A stretch of DNA of 43,121 nt from Nitrososphaerales archaeon (GTDB taxonomy: Archaea > Thermoproteota > Nitrososphaeria > Nitrososphaerales > JANXEG01). This document shows, in pieces, positions 33,148 through 41,807 of the stretch; position 1 is the stretch's first letter; every line of letters starts with the position of its first letter. Both the position numbers and the translations under genes were made by a program. The notes beneath the pieces were generated by a model that had not been told where the DNA came from, did not search any database, and saw nothing but the letters and a program-made list of their open reading frames with translations. The stretch is taken from the NCBI GenBank assembly GCA_025058425.1, contig JANXEG010000004.1, positions 1 to 43,121 of the forward strand, given 5' to 3'.

Positions 33148-33834
33148 ATGATCAAGGGAGAAAAGTTGAGAATGCTCGCCCTTTCTTCTGGTGGTAAGGA
33201 TTCTATCTTAGCACTCCACCTCGCACATGAAAGAGGTTGGAAGTTGGATGGTATCGTAACTATTATACCTGAAGATCCAGAGAGCATGCTCTACCATACC
33301 TATAATTTAAACTTTGTGGGAAAGATTGCAGAGAGTATCGGTACTCAATGGTTCTACACCTATGCCAAGAAGGGTGAGGAGGAGAAGGCTTTAGAGTCTA
33401 CATTAAAGAGGATTGATACAGATATCGTTGTTAGTGGTAGCGTTTCATCTATGTACCAAAAAAGGCACTTCGATGATATATGTAACAAAATCGGTATCAG
33501 ACATTTTACTCCACTCTGGGGTTTAGATGCTCATGATATAATGTATAAAATTCTTAACTTAAAGATGGATGTGATGATAGTGGCTGTAGCTGCGTATGGT
33601 TTAGGAGAGGAGTGGTTAGGTGTTCATCTTGATGATGAAAGTGTAAAGAGGCTTTTACGATTGTCTGAAAAGTACCATTTCAACCCTGTTGGAGAGGGAG
33701 GAGATCTCGATACATTCGTACTCGATGCGCCCCTTTACAAAAAGAGGTTGGTAGTATCGAAGGCTGTAAAGAACTGGTATCTGGACCATGGTAATTTAAA
33801 GATTGAGGAGCTTTTATTAATAGAAAAGGATTAG
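33148..33834 (+). CDS. dph6: Diphthine-ammonia ligase (Dph6 family)
   Basis: Catalyses the ATP-dependent last step of diphthamide formation on elongation factor 2. The 228-residue adenine-nucleotide alpha-hydrolase-like protein has the P-loop-type LSSGGKDSILAL (residues about 12-23), VVSGSVSSMYQKRH, TPLWGLD, and GEGGDLDTFVLDAPLY near the C-terminus, diagnostic for this ATP-binding family. dph2 is present 8 kb downstream. It is 6 bp upstream of the SRP54 reading frame. Start at ATG 33148; an internal Met at residue 9 is a possible alternative. Confidence 0.93.
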   Translation: MIKGEKLRMLALSSGGKDSILALHLAHERGWKLDGIVTIIPEDPESMLYHTYNLNFVGKIAESIGTQWFYTYAKKGEEEKALESTLKRIDTDIVVSGSVSSMYQKRHFDDICNKIGIRHFTPLWGLDAHDIMYKILNLKMDVMIVAVAAYGLGEEWLGVHLDDESVKRLLRLSEKYHFNPVGEGGDLDTFVLDAPLYKKRLVVSKAVKNWYLDHGNLKIEELLLIEKD

Positions 33835-33885
33835 TTAATATTGGTTAATCGATGGATTTATCCCGATCGCTTGGGGTCGATTAAG

Positions 33886-35229
33886 ATGCTGGAGAAACTT
33901 AAAGAGGGTTTGCAGAGCGCCATAAGGAGGATTTTAGGGGCATCGAGCATAGATGAGCAGGTCGTAAAGGAATTCATAAAGGATTTGCAAAGAGCCCTTC
34001 TACAGGCCGATGTAAATGTAAAGCTCGTATTCGATTTGACATCAAGGATAGAGAAGAGGGCCATTAACGAGACTCCACCACCCGGTCTACCGAGGAAGGA
34101 TCACGTGATAAAGATCCTCTACGAAGAATTATCAAATATCATGGGTATTGAGAGGAAGGTCGAGTTGCCAGCGGATCGGTTGAATACAATCCTCATGGTC
34201 GGTATCCAAGGTTCGGGAAAGACCAGTGCCGCAGCCAAATTGGCAAGGTTTATGCAGAAGAAGGGGTATAAAGTTGGGGTTGTATGTGCAGATACCTTTA
34301 GACCCGGGGCTTTAACCCAATTGAGAATGCTTTGTAGTAGTGTTGGTATAGAGGTCTTTGGTGATGAAAATATCAAAGACCCAGTCAGACTCGCTATGGA
34401 TGGTGTAGAGTACTTTAAGAAACGTGAGCGAAATCTGGTGATCATAGATACAGCTGGTAGACATAAAGAGGAGAAAGGCTTATTGGAGGAGATGAAGGCG
34501 ATATCGGATAAGATTCGGCCAACACTCACTCTACTCGTTGTAGATGCTACTATAGGGCAGCAGTGCTACAACCAATCAAAAGCCTTTCACGAAACTACAC
34601 CCGTAGGTGGGATCATCGTTACGAAGTTAGATGGTGCGGCGAAGGGTGGAGGTGCGTTGGCTGCGGCTGCGGCTACGGGCGCTCAGATACTATTTATCAG
34701 TACGGGTGAGAGGATCGACGATCTGGAAGCATTTTCACCGACAAGGTTCGTGGGTAGATTACTCGGTCTAGGGGATCTGAAGGCCCTCTTAGAGAGGGCT
34801 AGAGAACTTGAAGCTGAAGCTGATAAGGAGAAGCTTAAAAGAATCGTATCGGGGAAGATGACGATCAACGATCTTTACTATCAATTGGAGCAGGTAAAGA
34901 AGATGGGTTCGTTAAGGAAGATTTTAGATCTGATACCCGGATTCTCTTCGATCGTGGGTGATAAAGATCTAGATCTGGATGAAGTTGAGAAGAAGATGGA
35001 TCGTTGGAAGGCGATCATACAGTCTATGACAAAAGAAGAAAGGGAGAATCCGGAGATCATCACCGGTTCTCGAATAAAGAGGATCGCTAGAGGTTCAGGG
35101 ACTCAAGAGAAAGATGTGAAAGAGTTACTGATAAAATATAAACAGACCAAAGCATTGATAAAGGCGAGTAAAGGTCACGCACTTAGACAACTTATGAAAA
35201 GGTTTTCCTCACATGAACTCGGAGAGTAA
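33886..35229 (+). CDS. srp54: Signal recognition particle protein SRP54
   Basis: The GTPase subunit that binds signal sequences and 7S RNA. The family N-terminus is MLEKLKEGLQSAIRRI, so ATG 33886 is preferred over TTG 33841, which would add 15 unrelated residues. N domain about 1-85, G domain with GIQGSGKTSAAAKL, DTAGRHKEE, TKLDGAAKGGGAL and STGERIDDLEAF. The M domain has SRIKRIARGSGTQEKDVKELL. 447 residues. Its 3' end overlaps pus10 by 17 nt, and dph6 lies directly upstream. Confidence 0.97.
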   Translation: MLEKLKEGLQSAIRRILGASSIDEQVVKEFIKDLQRALLQADVNVKLVFDLTSRIEKRAINETPPPGLPRKDHVIKILYEELSNIMGIERKVELPADRLNTILMVGIQGSGKTSAAAKLARFMQKKGYKVGVVCADTFRPGALTQLRMLCSSVGIEVFGDENIKDPVRLAMDGVEYFKKRERNLVIIDTAGRHKEEKGLLEEMKAISDKIRPTLTLLVVDATIGQQCYNQSKAFHETTPVGGIIVTKLDGAAKGGGALAAAAATGAQILFISTGERIDDLEAFSPTRFVGRLLGLGDLKALLERARELEAEADKEKLKRIVSGKMTINDLYYQLEQVKKMGSLRKILDLIPGFSSIVGDKDLDLDEVEKKMDRWKAIIQSMTKEERENPEIITGSRIKRIARGSGTQEKDVKELLIKYKQTKALIKASKGHALRQLMKRFSSHELGE

Positions 35230-36439
35230 AGAGATAGATTATTCCATAATTAAAAAACTTCTGAGTGAATATCCATTATGCGATAAATGTCTCGGTAGAC
35301 AATTCCCTCACATAATGAGAGAATTGGATAATGAACAGAGAGGCATCGCCCTTAGAAAGCTGGTAAAAATTCCTTTACGAGGGAAGTGTTTTATCTGCCA
35401 TAGTTTGATGTCTTCATTACAAGAATTGATGGAAGAAGTTCTGAAGACTATTAGTGAATATGAATTTGATAACTTTATGATCGGAACGACACTCCCGCCT
35501 GATGTTATAGAGAGAGAAGATACGATTAGAGCCCGTTTCAAACTAAAGGGTGGTGAAACTCTAAAGAGCGAATTAAATCGTGAAGTAGGATCGTTCATCA
35601 TCTCAAAGACTGGTAAACAGATAAAGACTCGAGGGGCGGATCTTACCATTCTTATAGCACCATTCTCCAAACCACTCGTTACTATACAATCGAGACCGAT
35701 CTATCTATTCGGTCATTACCTGAAGAAGGAGCGTGGGATAAGGCAGAAGAGGGTTAGATGTAAAAAGTGCAGAGGAGCTGGATGTGTGGAGTGTGATCAT
35801 TCAGGAATTTCAAGGCAAGAGAGTGTGGAAGAATATTTGAATAAAATTCTCCTTAATCATTTTAAAGGGAGTGGTGTAAGGTATACTTGGGTGGGTGGTG
35901 AAGACTCCAACAGTCTAGTCCTCGGCAACGGAAGGCCCTTCTTTGGAGAAATACTCAATTCGAAGGTAAGAAGCCTGGTAGGCATGAACTTACCGATCAA
36001 CATCGATAACAAAATTATTTTGAAAGATCTCCAAATAGTGGATAAGCCCAAGGTTATACCTAGGTTCACCGTAGATCTCTTTCTTCACATCAAGTTTAAA
36101 GAACCGATCGATTATAATAGATTGAAGGGTTTAGAAGAAACTCTAAAGGATGCTGTAATTCACCAAATTTCTTTAAGGAAGCGAAAGGTCTTGGATAAAA
36201 AAGTATATAATTTCAAGATTATGTCGATAGATGAAGATGAAGTAAAGGTGGAGATGAGTTGTGATGGTGGTTTGAATATAAAGAAGTTCGTTAAAAGCTC
36301 TTTAGTGAGGTTCAACGGGAAAGAAACTCCAGAGGTCTATCCAAATCTATCTTCCCTTCTAGGTGTTGATGTTGAGTGTATAAATTTCGATGTTTTAAAC
36401 GTCCATGAATTACAAATCGATTCAATACAGAAGAGGTAG
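35213..36439 (+). CDS. pus10: tRNA pseudouridine synthase Pus10 with divergent active-site loop
   Basis: Archaeal Pus10 makes pseudouridine 54/55 in tRNA. The 408-residue protein has the N-terminal zinc Cys pairs (C23/C26, C59/C62), a THUMP-like region, then a further CKKC...CVEC cluster (C183-C194). The catalytic motif is normally GRED-x-D-x-R-x-L; here it reads GGEDSNSLVLGNGRPF (228-243), so catalytic Asp231 is kept but the preceding Arg and the following D-x-R are lost. GNGRPF is conserved. The C-terminal domain, ending near FDVLNVHELQID, is typical. It overlaps SRP54 by 17 nt. Confidence 0.88.
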   Translation: MNSESKEIDYSIIKKLLSEYPLCDKCLGRQFPHIMRELDNEQRGIALRKLVKIPLRGKCFICHSLMSSLQELMEEVLKTISEYEFDNFMIGTTLPPDVIEREDTIRARFKLKGGETLKSELNREVGSFIISKTGKQIKTRGADLTILIAPFSKPLVTIQSRPIYLFGHYLKKERGIRQKRVRCKKCRGAGCVECDHSGISRQESVEEYLNKILLNHFKGSGVRYTWVGGEDSNSLVLGNGRPFFGEILNSKVRSLVGMNLPINIDNKIILKDLQIVDKPKVIPRFTVDLFLHIKFKEPIDYNRLKGLEETLKDAVIHQISLRKRKVLDKKVYNFKIMSIDEDEVKVEMSCDGGLNIKKFVKSSLVRFNGKETPEVYPNLSSLLGVDVECINFDVLNVHELQIDSIQKR

Positions 36440-36527
36440 CAGAGAATAGAATGTAAAAGATTTATAAACTTAATCACAATTCAATAAAAAATGTATTGGT
36501 GTTGATGTAGATTTATGGTGATAAGTT

Positions 36528-36827
36528 ATGGCACATAGTAGAGGTTTCAGAAGGAAGACAAGACATCTACTCAGTAGCGAAGGTTTGAGGAATCCAGCTT
36601 CACCATTCCTCATAGACTATAAAGTGGGCGATAAAGTAGTGATCGATATTAACCCTTCTCAGGTCAAGGGCATGCCGCACAGAAGGTTCCAGGGTTTTAT
36701 AGGTGATGTAGAGGAAGTGAGGAAGAGGTCGGTTGTGGTTAAAGTTCGCGTCGGAGGGAAGATTAAGAAGCTCATCGCAAGATTGGAACATGTGAAGCCA
36801 CACTTAAAGGGTGTAGTAAATGTCTGA
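36528..36827 (+). CDS. rpl21e: Ribosomal protein L21e
   Basis: A 99-residue basic ribosomal protein of the large subunit (eL21). AHSRGFRRKTRHLL at the N-terminus, the DKVVIDINPSQVKGMPHRRFQG core and RLEHVKPHLKG at the end are complete. A GGTGAT Shine-Dalgarno precedes the ATG, and a TATA ATTTATAAA lies about 60 bp upstream. It overlaps rpoF by 8 nt; the order L21e-rpoF-DUF655-KsgA is a known conserved archaeal cluster. Confidence 0.97.
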   Translation: MAHSRGFRRKTRHLLSSEGLRNPASPFLIDYKVGDKVVIDINPSQVKGMPHRRFQGFIGDVEEVRKRSVVVKVRVGGKIKKLIARLEHVKPHLKGVVNV

Positions 36828-37149
36828 AATAAAGGGGAGAAAGGTCCTTACAATTCCCGAGGTCAAAGAAATCCTCGATAGTATAAATCTTGAGACGGCC
36901 GATCAGATTCAAAAGAGGACCGTTGAGTACGTTAGAAAGTTCTCCAAAATTACAGGAGATGAGGCTAGAAGAATTCGCGAATCTCTTATAAAAGAGTGCC
37001 AATTGACGGATGAAGAAGCCGTTGAATTGATAAATATTATGCCTAGTACTATAGAAGAGGTTAGAGTATTCGCAGCTGGATGGAAGAAACTCTTGCCTAC
37101 GGAAACCGTAGAAAAGATCTTAAAGATACTACATGAGCGTCGATCATGA
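36820..37149 (+). CDS. rpoF: DNA-directed RNA polymerase subunit F (Rpb4)
   Basis: A 109-residue helical subunit that forms the stalk with RpoE (Rpb7). The sequence has KVLTIPEVKEIL, a Rpb4-type TADQIQKRTVEYVRKFSKI stretch and the C-terminal HRDC-like bundle ELINIMPSTIEEVRVFAAGWKKLL. Start ATG lies inside the L21e end (8-nt overlap). It belongs to the conserved L21e-rpoF-DUF655-KsgA cluster. Confidence 0.96.
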   Translation: MSEIKGRKVLTIPEVKEILDSINLETADQIQKRTVEYVRKFSKITGDEARRIRESLIKECQLTDEEAVELINIMPSTIEEVRVFAAGWKKLLPTETVEKILKILHERRS

Positions 37150-37192
37150 CCTTATGGTTGAATAGATCAAAAGTTTTAAAAAGCTGAATGGT

Positions 37193-37252
37193 GATATTAA
37201 GCTAAAGTAGAAGATCTTTATGACATCGATAACCATGGAGCAGCTTAATATC
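37193..37252. repeat. 11-bp perfect inverted repeat between rpoF and DUF655
   Basis: GATATTAAGCT (37193-37203) and AGCTTAATATC (37242-37252) are perfect complements separated by 38 nt. The loop contains three short palindromes in a row (AAGATCTT, ATCGAT, CCATGG). A TATA-like TTTTAAAAA (37174-37182) lies just upstream. It could be a small structured RNA, a terminator for the L21e-rpoF transcript or a DNA element; nothing in it allows a choice. Confidence 0.4.
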
Positions 37253-37324
37253 CTATTCTCTACTCACACACTTAATATTCTCCATATATTCAAATCATTC
37301 TGATAATCTTGCGAGGAAGGTTTT

Positions 37325-37903
37325 TTGAGTGGTACATTACCTCAAAAGAAGTATGAAGAATATGCGTATGTGCTCGACTTCATTCCAAGGGGAAAATCTA
37401 TCGTGATTAAAGGTAGAGAGGGGCCATTGGTTCAAGCTATAGGTAGTGAGTGGTTGACTTTACTAGAGATCCTCGCTATGAGGAATGTGAATTTTGAAGT
37501 GGGTGAGCGATTGTGTATAGGTAGAGAGGGTAGGACCAAAGTAATCAGTGTATTGGGCAAACTTACTTATAATGATTTGACCATAGAAGCTAAACAGGAA
37601 CTTCCAAACGTTGTAGAGAAGATCGTCAGAGAGAATGAGGCTAGGTTCGTTAAATACTTTAATGAATTACAACCTATCACCCCTCGATTACACGCATTAG
37701 AGTTAATCCCCGGTATAGGTAAGACCATTATGAGAGCGATTCTTGATGAAAGGGAGAAGAAGCCATTTCAAAGTTTCGAAGATATAGAGAAGAGGGTCGG
37801 TCTAAAAGATCCGGCAAAACTTTTAGCTAAAAGAATCGTAGAGGAGATCAGTGGCTCTCCACGAGTGATAATCTTCGTAGGTAGCCGAAAGACCTTTAGA
37901 TAA
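37325..37903 (+). CDS. DUF655 protein with OB fold and helix-hairpin-helix
   Basis: A 192-residue archaeal-specific protein. The N-terminal OB-like part (about 10-95) is followed by a helix-hairpin-helix with LELIPGIGKTIMRAIL (about 127-142) and an FQSFEDIEKRV segment of the type used in DNA/RNA binding. It is always near rpoF and KsgA in archaea, suggesting a nucleic-acid role, but no activity is known to me. TTG start with GGAAGG about 7 nt upstream. It lies 69 bp before the KsgA-HemK fusion. Confidence 0.93.
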   Translation: MSGTLPQKKYEEYAYVLDFIPRGKSIVIKGREGPLVQAIGSEWLTLLEILAMRNVNFEVGERLCIGREGRTKVISVLGKLTYNDLTIEAKQELPNVVEKIVRENEARFVKYFNELQPITPRLHALELIPGIGKTIMRAILDEREKKPFQSFEDIEKRVGLKDPAKLLAKRIVEEISGSPRVIIFVGSRKTFR

Positions 37904-37972
37904 TTTTTTAAAGTGCGAAATAGATACAAACGAATTGAGTTAACTATATGAGATTTGATTTGTGATGATTTG

Positions 37973-39280
37973 ATGGATCGGAAAAGGAGAAGGTTAGGGC
38001 AACATTACGTGATCGATGAGGGTGTTATTGAGAAGATAATAAAATTTGCCAATATTTCTAATGATGAAATTGTATTTGAGATTGGTAGTGGTGAAGGACA
38101 GTTGACCGAAAGGCTCTGTAGATTAGGTAAAAAGGTAATCTCTTGCGAAATCGATCGAAATCTCTATGAAAGGGCCAAGGTCAAATTAGAGCATTTTAAG
38201 AACCTCGAGCTTATCTGTGCAGATGGATTCACATTAAAGCACCGATTCGATGTATTGGTGGCGAACCTTCCTTATTCACAGTCGAAGAGGTTTATCCTAT
38301 GGCTCTCTGATAAAACATTCAAAAGGGCTGTAGTAACCGTTCAAAAAGAATTTGCTGAAAAGCTTTTAGCAAGGCCTCGATCGAAGAATTATCGTGCGAT
38401 CAGTGTATTCGCACAGGCTTTATTCTCCATAACACCTCTAGAGGATGTAAGCCCTGATGCCTTTTATCCGAGGCCCAAAGTCACTTCAACGATCATTCTT
38501 ATAGAGCCTAAAGAGCATGTAAGGAGAGTCGATATCAACATACTTGAGAAGATCTTTTCATTTCGAGGGAGAAGGTTATCTACCATGTTCAAGATCGTTG
38601 CAAAGAGGGTTGGGATCGATGTAGATGAACTTTTATCGAGTTTCCCCTTTTCTCAAAAGAGAGTAGAAGATCTGAGCATCGATGAAATCATCCAAGTAGC
38701 AGATAGATTATCGAAATATTATCGATATGATGAAGTATATCGACCGAGCGAAGATACCCTATTCCTTTGTGATAAAGTGAGAAGTTCAAGCACATCCTTA
38801 GTGCTAGAAATAGGGGTCGGTTCAGGACTCGTTACCGAAGAATTGGCAAGATTCTGTGATAAGGTTGTAGGCTCAGAGATTAATAGAGAAGCCTTGATTC
38901 AAGGGCGTAAGCATTTGATAGAAAAGGGGTTGTGGGAAAAAGTTGATCTTATCTGTTGTGATGGTGCTTCGGCTTTTAGACCATCATCCTTCCCATTGAT
39001 CGTTTTCAATCCTCCTTATCTACCATCGAAGGCCATTGAAGATTTGGCGGTAGATGGAGGTAGGGGTGGTATCGAAGTGGCCAATCATATCTTACTACAA
39101 GCTACCAATGTGCTTCAAAGAGGTGGAAAGATACTATTCGTGTTATCGAGCCTTTCATCTTACAAACGTTTGTTGAATGAATGGAAGCGAAAAGGCTTTA
39201 AAGTCAGGATCATCGATAAGAAGAGGTTATTCTTTGAGGAATTACTCTTAATTGAATTTGAAAAGCCTTTAGATAGTTAA
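37973..39280 (+). CDS. ksgA: KsgA/Dim1-HemK/Mtq2 fusion: rRNA adenine dimethyltransferase fused to a glutamine methyltransferase-like domain
   Basis: One 435-residue reading frame contains two SAM methyltransferases. Residues about 1-240 are KsgA: LGQHYVID, EIGSGEG (36-42), CEID, NLPY (98-101), and the C-terminal helical domain with YPRPKVTSTIILIEP. Residues about 250-435 are a HemK/Mtq2-like domain: YRPSEDTLFLCD, EIGVGSGLVTEEL, FNPPYLP (NPPY 346-349) and VDGGRGGIEVANHIL. KsgA dimethylates the two adjacent A residues at the 16S 3' end; NPPY enzymes of the Mtq2 type methylate the GGQ Gln of release factor aRF1. These are usually two adjacent genes in archaea. ATG 37973 is preferred to TTG 37955 because KsgA proteins begin near RRLGQ. 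Confidence 0.94.
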   Translation: MDRKRRRLGQHYVIDEGVIEKIIKFANISNDEIVFEIGSGEGQLTERLCRLGKKVISCEIDRNLYERAKVKLEHFKNLELICADGFTLKHRFDVLVANLPYSQSKRFILWLSDKTFKRAVVTVQKEFAEKLLARPRSKNYRAISVFAQALFSITPLEDVSPDAFYPRPKVTSTIILIEPKEHVRRVDINILEKIFSFRGRRLSTMFKIVAKRVGIDVDELLSSFPFSQKRVEDLSIDEIIQVADRLSKYYRYDEVYRPSEDTLFLCDKVRSSSTSLVLEIGVGSGLVTEELARFCDKVVGSEINREALIQGRKHLIEKGLWEKVDLICCDGASAFRPSSFPLIVFNPPYLPSKAIEDLAVDGGRGGIEVANHILLQATNVLQRGGKILFVLSSLSSYKRLLNEWKRKGFKVRIIDKKRLFFEELLLIEFEKPLDS

Positions 39281-39298
39281 GGAGTTAAAAGTAAATAG

Positions 39299-40396
39299 TC
39301 ATGAACTATGAATTTCGACTATATCTTTATCTTCTAATAAGAAATTTTCTCCAACTCTAACCCCTTGCAGAGAACCTTCTCTCCAGACCTTTGCGTATTT
39401 GAAAAACTTCACTAAGTCTTTATGGACCTTTTCTGCAACATCGATGACACGTGCACCTTTCTTCATCAACAACGGCTTCTCAGCTACAGCATCTCCCAAG
39501 CTCTTCGTGTATACTCGAATATAACCGGACTTTTGAAGTATAGAATTGGCGAGCGAAGCCCGATCTGCAACAGATGTGATAATACGTTCTTCATCTATGA
39601 GACTCAATAACTCAGTTCTTATCCGTTCATCTAATGGAATGAATAAAGCCTTCTTTACAACCCTGCCGAATAACGCCGATTCTACATCTTCTAACGTCGC
39701 CTCACCATAGATCTTGACGATCGCGTTTCTAATTTTGTAACTGGAGAGAAACTTAATAACCTCCCAATCACTAAGCGCTTTTGCGTAATTTACGACTCTC
39801 AACCCCCCACTCGATGTATGGATTATTTCAACGAATGTATTAGATGGACGTATGTCGATATTATGCTCCTCAAGCCATGTGAACACCCTTTGAAGATACA
39901 TAGTACCTTCAGATCCTAAAACTACGATGATGATATCTACATTGCGTATTAAGTTCATAATGCGTTCCTGCTTCTCTACACCGATCGATTCATCAAATGG
40001 GGTGAGGATTACTTGGAACTGGATACCTTCGCCTTCGAGTACTCCAACTACAGGTGCATGTAATACTTCATAAATATTTATATCTCGATTCGTAACGAAT
40101 TTAAAGAATCGTATCGATGTATGAAGAGAGCCCAAAATAGCCAATTGAACCATACCCTCCTTCTTTACTACCCACTCTAGCCTTGTAGACCCTCTACGCC
40201 TCGATCTACTACGTTCTATCTCCTCTTCTAACGACTTGATCTGCTTCTTGATCGATACCTCTAACTTTTCAGTCCCCTTATGTTTGGGGAAGCTCGAGTA
40301 AAATTCTTTGAGTAATTTTAACTTGGTAACGGGATCTCTAGCCGCTATTGCCTCAGCCCACTTCGCCTTCGCCCTTTCAGGTAGATTGATAACCAT
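39299..40396 (-). CDS. DRG-like TGS-domain protein with degenerate GTPase domain
   Basis: A 365-residue protein colinear with archaeal/eukaryotic DRG (Obg-related) GTPases. The N-terminal basic helical region (about 1-75) matches the DRG arm, and the C-terminal TGS domain (about 290-363) has GYIRVYTKSLG, DVAEKVHKDLVKFFKYAKVW and RVGENFLLEDKDIVEIH. The intervening G domain has lost its motifs: the P-loop GFPSVGKS position is GSLHTSIR (89-96) with no Lys/Ser, DxPG is absent (VILTPFDES), and no NKxD is seen. The fold is probably kept, but GTP binding is unlikely. ATG start, divergent from the TrmJ-like gene. The role may be scaffold-like in translation, which is inference. Confidence 0.85.
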   Translation of the reverse strand: MVINLPERAKAKWAEAIAARDPVTKLKLLKEFYSSFPKHKGTEKLEVSIKKQIKSLEEEIERSRSRRRGSTRLEWVVKKEGMVQLAILGSLHTSIRFFKFVTNRDINIYEVLHAPVVGVLEGEGIQFQVILTPFDESIGVEKQERIMNLIRNVDIIIVVLGSEGTMYLQRVFTWLEEHNIDIRPSNTFVEIIHTSSGGLRVVNYAKALSDWEVIKFLSSYKIRNAIVKIYGEATLEDVESALFGRVVKKALFIPLDERIRTELLSLIDEERIITSVADRASLANSILQKSGYIRVYTKSLGDAVAEKPLLMKKGARVIDVAEKVHKDLVKFFKYAKVWREGSLQGVRVGENFLLEDKDIVEIHSS

Positions 40397-40444
40397 TACT
40401 ACTATAGATAATTTTATGAAGTCGTAAAAATTTTAAGATTACTG

Positions 40445-41146
40445 ATGGAGAATTTAGCTGTAGCGATCGTCGAGCCACTCTATGAAGTGAATCTGGGTCA
40501 TATAGCAAGAGTGATGAAGAACTTCGGTGTAAACGATCTAATACTGATCGATCCAAAGGTCGGGATAAATGAAGCGATGAAGTTCGCCTCCCATGGTTCA
40601 GAGATTCTCAAGAATGCTCGAATAAAGAGCTTAAATGAGTTGAGAAAAGAGTTTACTCTATTGGTCGGTACGACCGCTGTAACTGGTAAGAGCCCTTTGA
40701 ATATCTTAAGGATTACAATATCTCCTGAAGAGTTGGCTGAACGGTTAAGGAGTTACGGTGATAAGGTCTGTATCTTATTGGGCCGTGAGACAACGGGTTT
40801 AAGAAATGATGAATTATCACTATGTGATGTAGTGGTAAGTATAACGACCGGAACCGATTACAACACACTGAACGTGGGGCATGCATTGGCTATAATCTTA
40901 TACGAACTTTCCAAGGTGAAGATAGGTGAGATAAAGAGAGAGGTCGCTTCTCAAGAAGATAGAATGAGATTGGTAGAGTATGCATTAAAGTTGGCCGAAT
41001 CCTCGGGTTACGCTTCCCATAAATTACACCTATTAAGGGAGAGTCTAGTTCGTATATTGGGCATCGCCCAGCCTACACCGAAAGAAGTTTACCTCATTAT
41101 GGGTTTACTACGCAAAGCACTTCTAGCGATCGAATCTACCCGATAA
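40445..41146 (+). CDS. trmJ: TrmJ/SpoU-type tRNA 2'-O-methyltransferase
   Basis: A 233-residue SPOUT (trefoil-knot) methyltransferase. Motif 1 VNLGHIARVMKNFGV (about 15-29), motif 2 ILLGRETTGLRNDELSLCD (about 117-135), motif 3 TTGTDYNTLNVGHALAIILYEL (about 139-160) are present in order. The group methylates nucleotide 32 of tRNA. A C-terminal helical extension of about 60 residues is present. ATG start is close to the divergent TATA elements, and no Shine-Dalgarno is seen. Confidence 0.92.
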   Translation: MENLAVAIVEPLYEVNLGHIARVMKNFGVNDLILIDPKVGINEAMKFASHGSEILKNARIKSLNELRKEFTLLVGTTAVTGKSPLNILRITISPEELAERLRSYGDKVCILLGRETTGLRNDELSLCDVVVSITTGTDYNTLNVGHALAIILYELSKVKIGEIKREVASQEDRMRLVEYALKLAESSGYASHKLHLLRESLVRILGIAQPTPKEVYLIMGLLRKALLAIESTR

Positions 41147-41266
41147 ACACTTCTCCAAAGGTGAATCTTAAAGTTTATAGTGCGTGTGGCTTCATTTTAA
41201 AAGATTTTTAAGAAACGTCAGACTTAATTAATAGTGCTGTTATAGATGGTTGGTAAGGGATAAGGT

Positions 41267-41788
41267 GTGAAAGGAAGGAATTATCGTATACCTAGTGGTA
41301 TGCCTTACACTAGAAGAGAGTTTATTCCAGGTGCTCCACAATGCAAAATAGCAAAATTCTCTGCAGGTTCTCCCCATGAAGATTACGATGTGAAACTTCA
41401 ATTGATATCGGATGGTAGGGTTCAGATAAGGCACAACGCTTTAGAAGCAGCAAGAATCGCGATCAACAAGAAGTTGAGCGATATAGGGGATAAAAATTAC
41501 TACTTACAAGTAAAGGTTTATCCTCACATAGTACTTCGAGAGAATAAGATGATCGCAACAGCGGGTGCAGATCGATTACAAGAGGGGATGAGAAGAGCGT
41601 TCGGTAAACCCGTCGGCTTAGCTGCGCGAGTATCGAGAGGCAGTGTACTCTTTGAGATAAGCGTGAAGAAAGAGTACTTGGATCGAGCAAAAGAAGCTCT
41701 AAAAGCGGCTTCAACGAAACTCCCCGTAATTACTAAGATAAAAGAAATCCCTTTGAAAACTACACCACCTGTTAAAGCAGCCTCCTAA
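41267..41788 (+). CDS. rpl10e: Ribosomal protein L10e (uL16)
   Basis: A 173-residue large-subunit protein near the peptidyl-transferase centre. The archaeal L10e pattern GRNYRIPSGMPYTRREFIPG, KFSAGSPHEDYDVKLQLISDGRVQIRHNALEAARIA and the basic loop AGADRLQEGMRRAFGKPVG are complete. The start is GTG; the nearest in-frame upstream ATG is followed by a stop. It is followed after 19 bp by dph2. Confidence 0.97.
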   Translation: MKGRNYRIPSGMPYTRREFIPGAPQCKIAKFSAGSPHEDYDVKLQLISDGRVQIRHNALEAARIAINKKLSDIGDKNYYLQVKVYPHIVLRENKMIATAGADRLQEGMRRAFGKPVGLAARVSRGSVLFEISVKKEYLDRAKEALKAASTKLPVITKIKEIPLKTTPPVKAAS

Positions 41789-41807
41789 TTTTGTTAAAGG
41801 AGTTTTT

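Noticed and set aside
33841-33885. N-terminal extension of SRP54 from TTG 33841
   Set aside because: The 15 extra residues are unlike any SRP54 start and have no Shine-Dalgarno; ATG 33886 fits the family.
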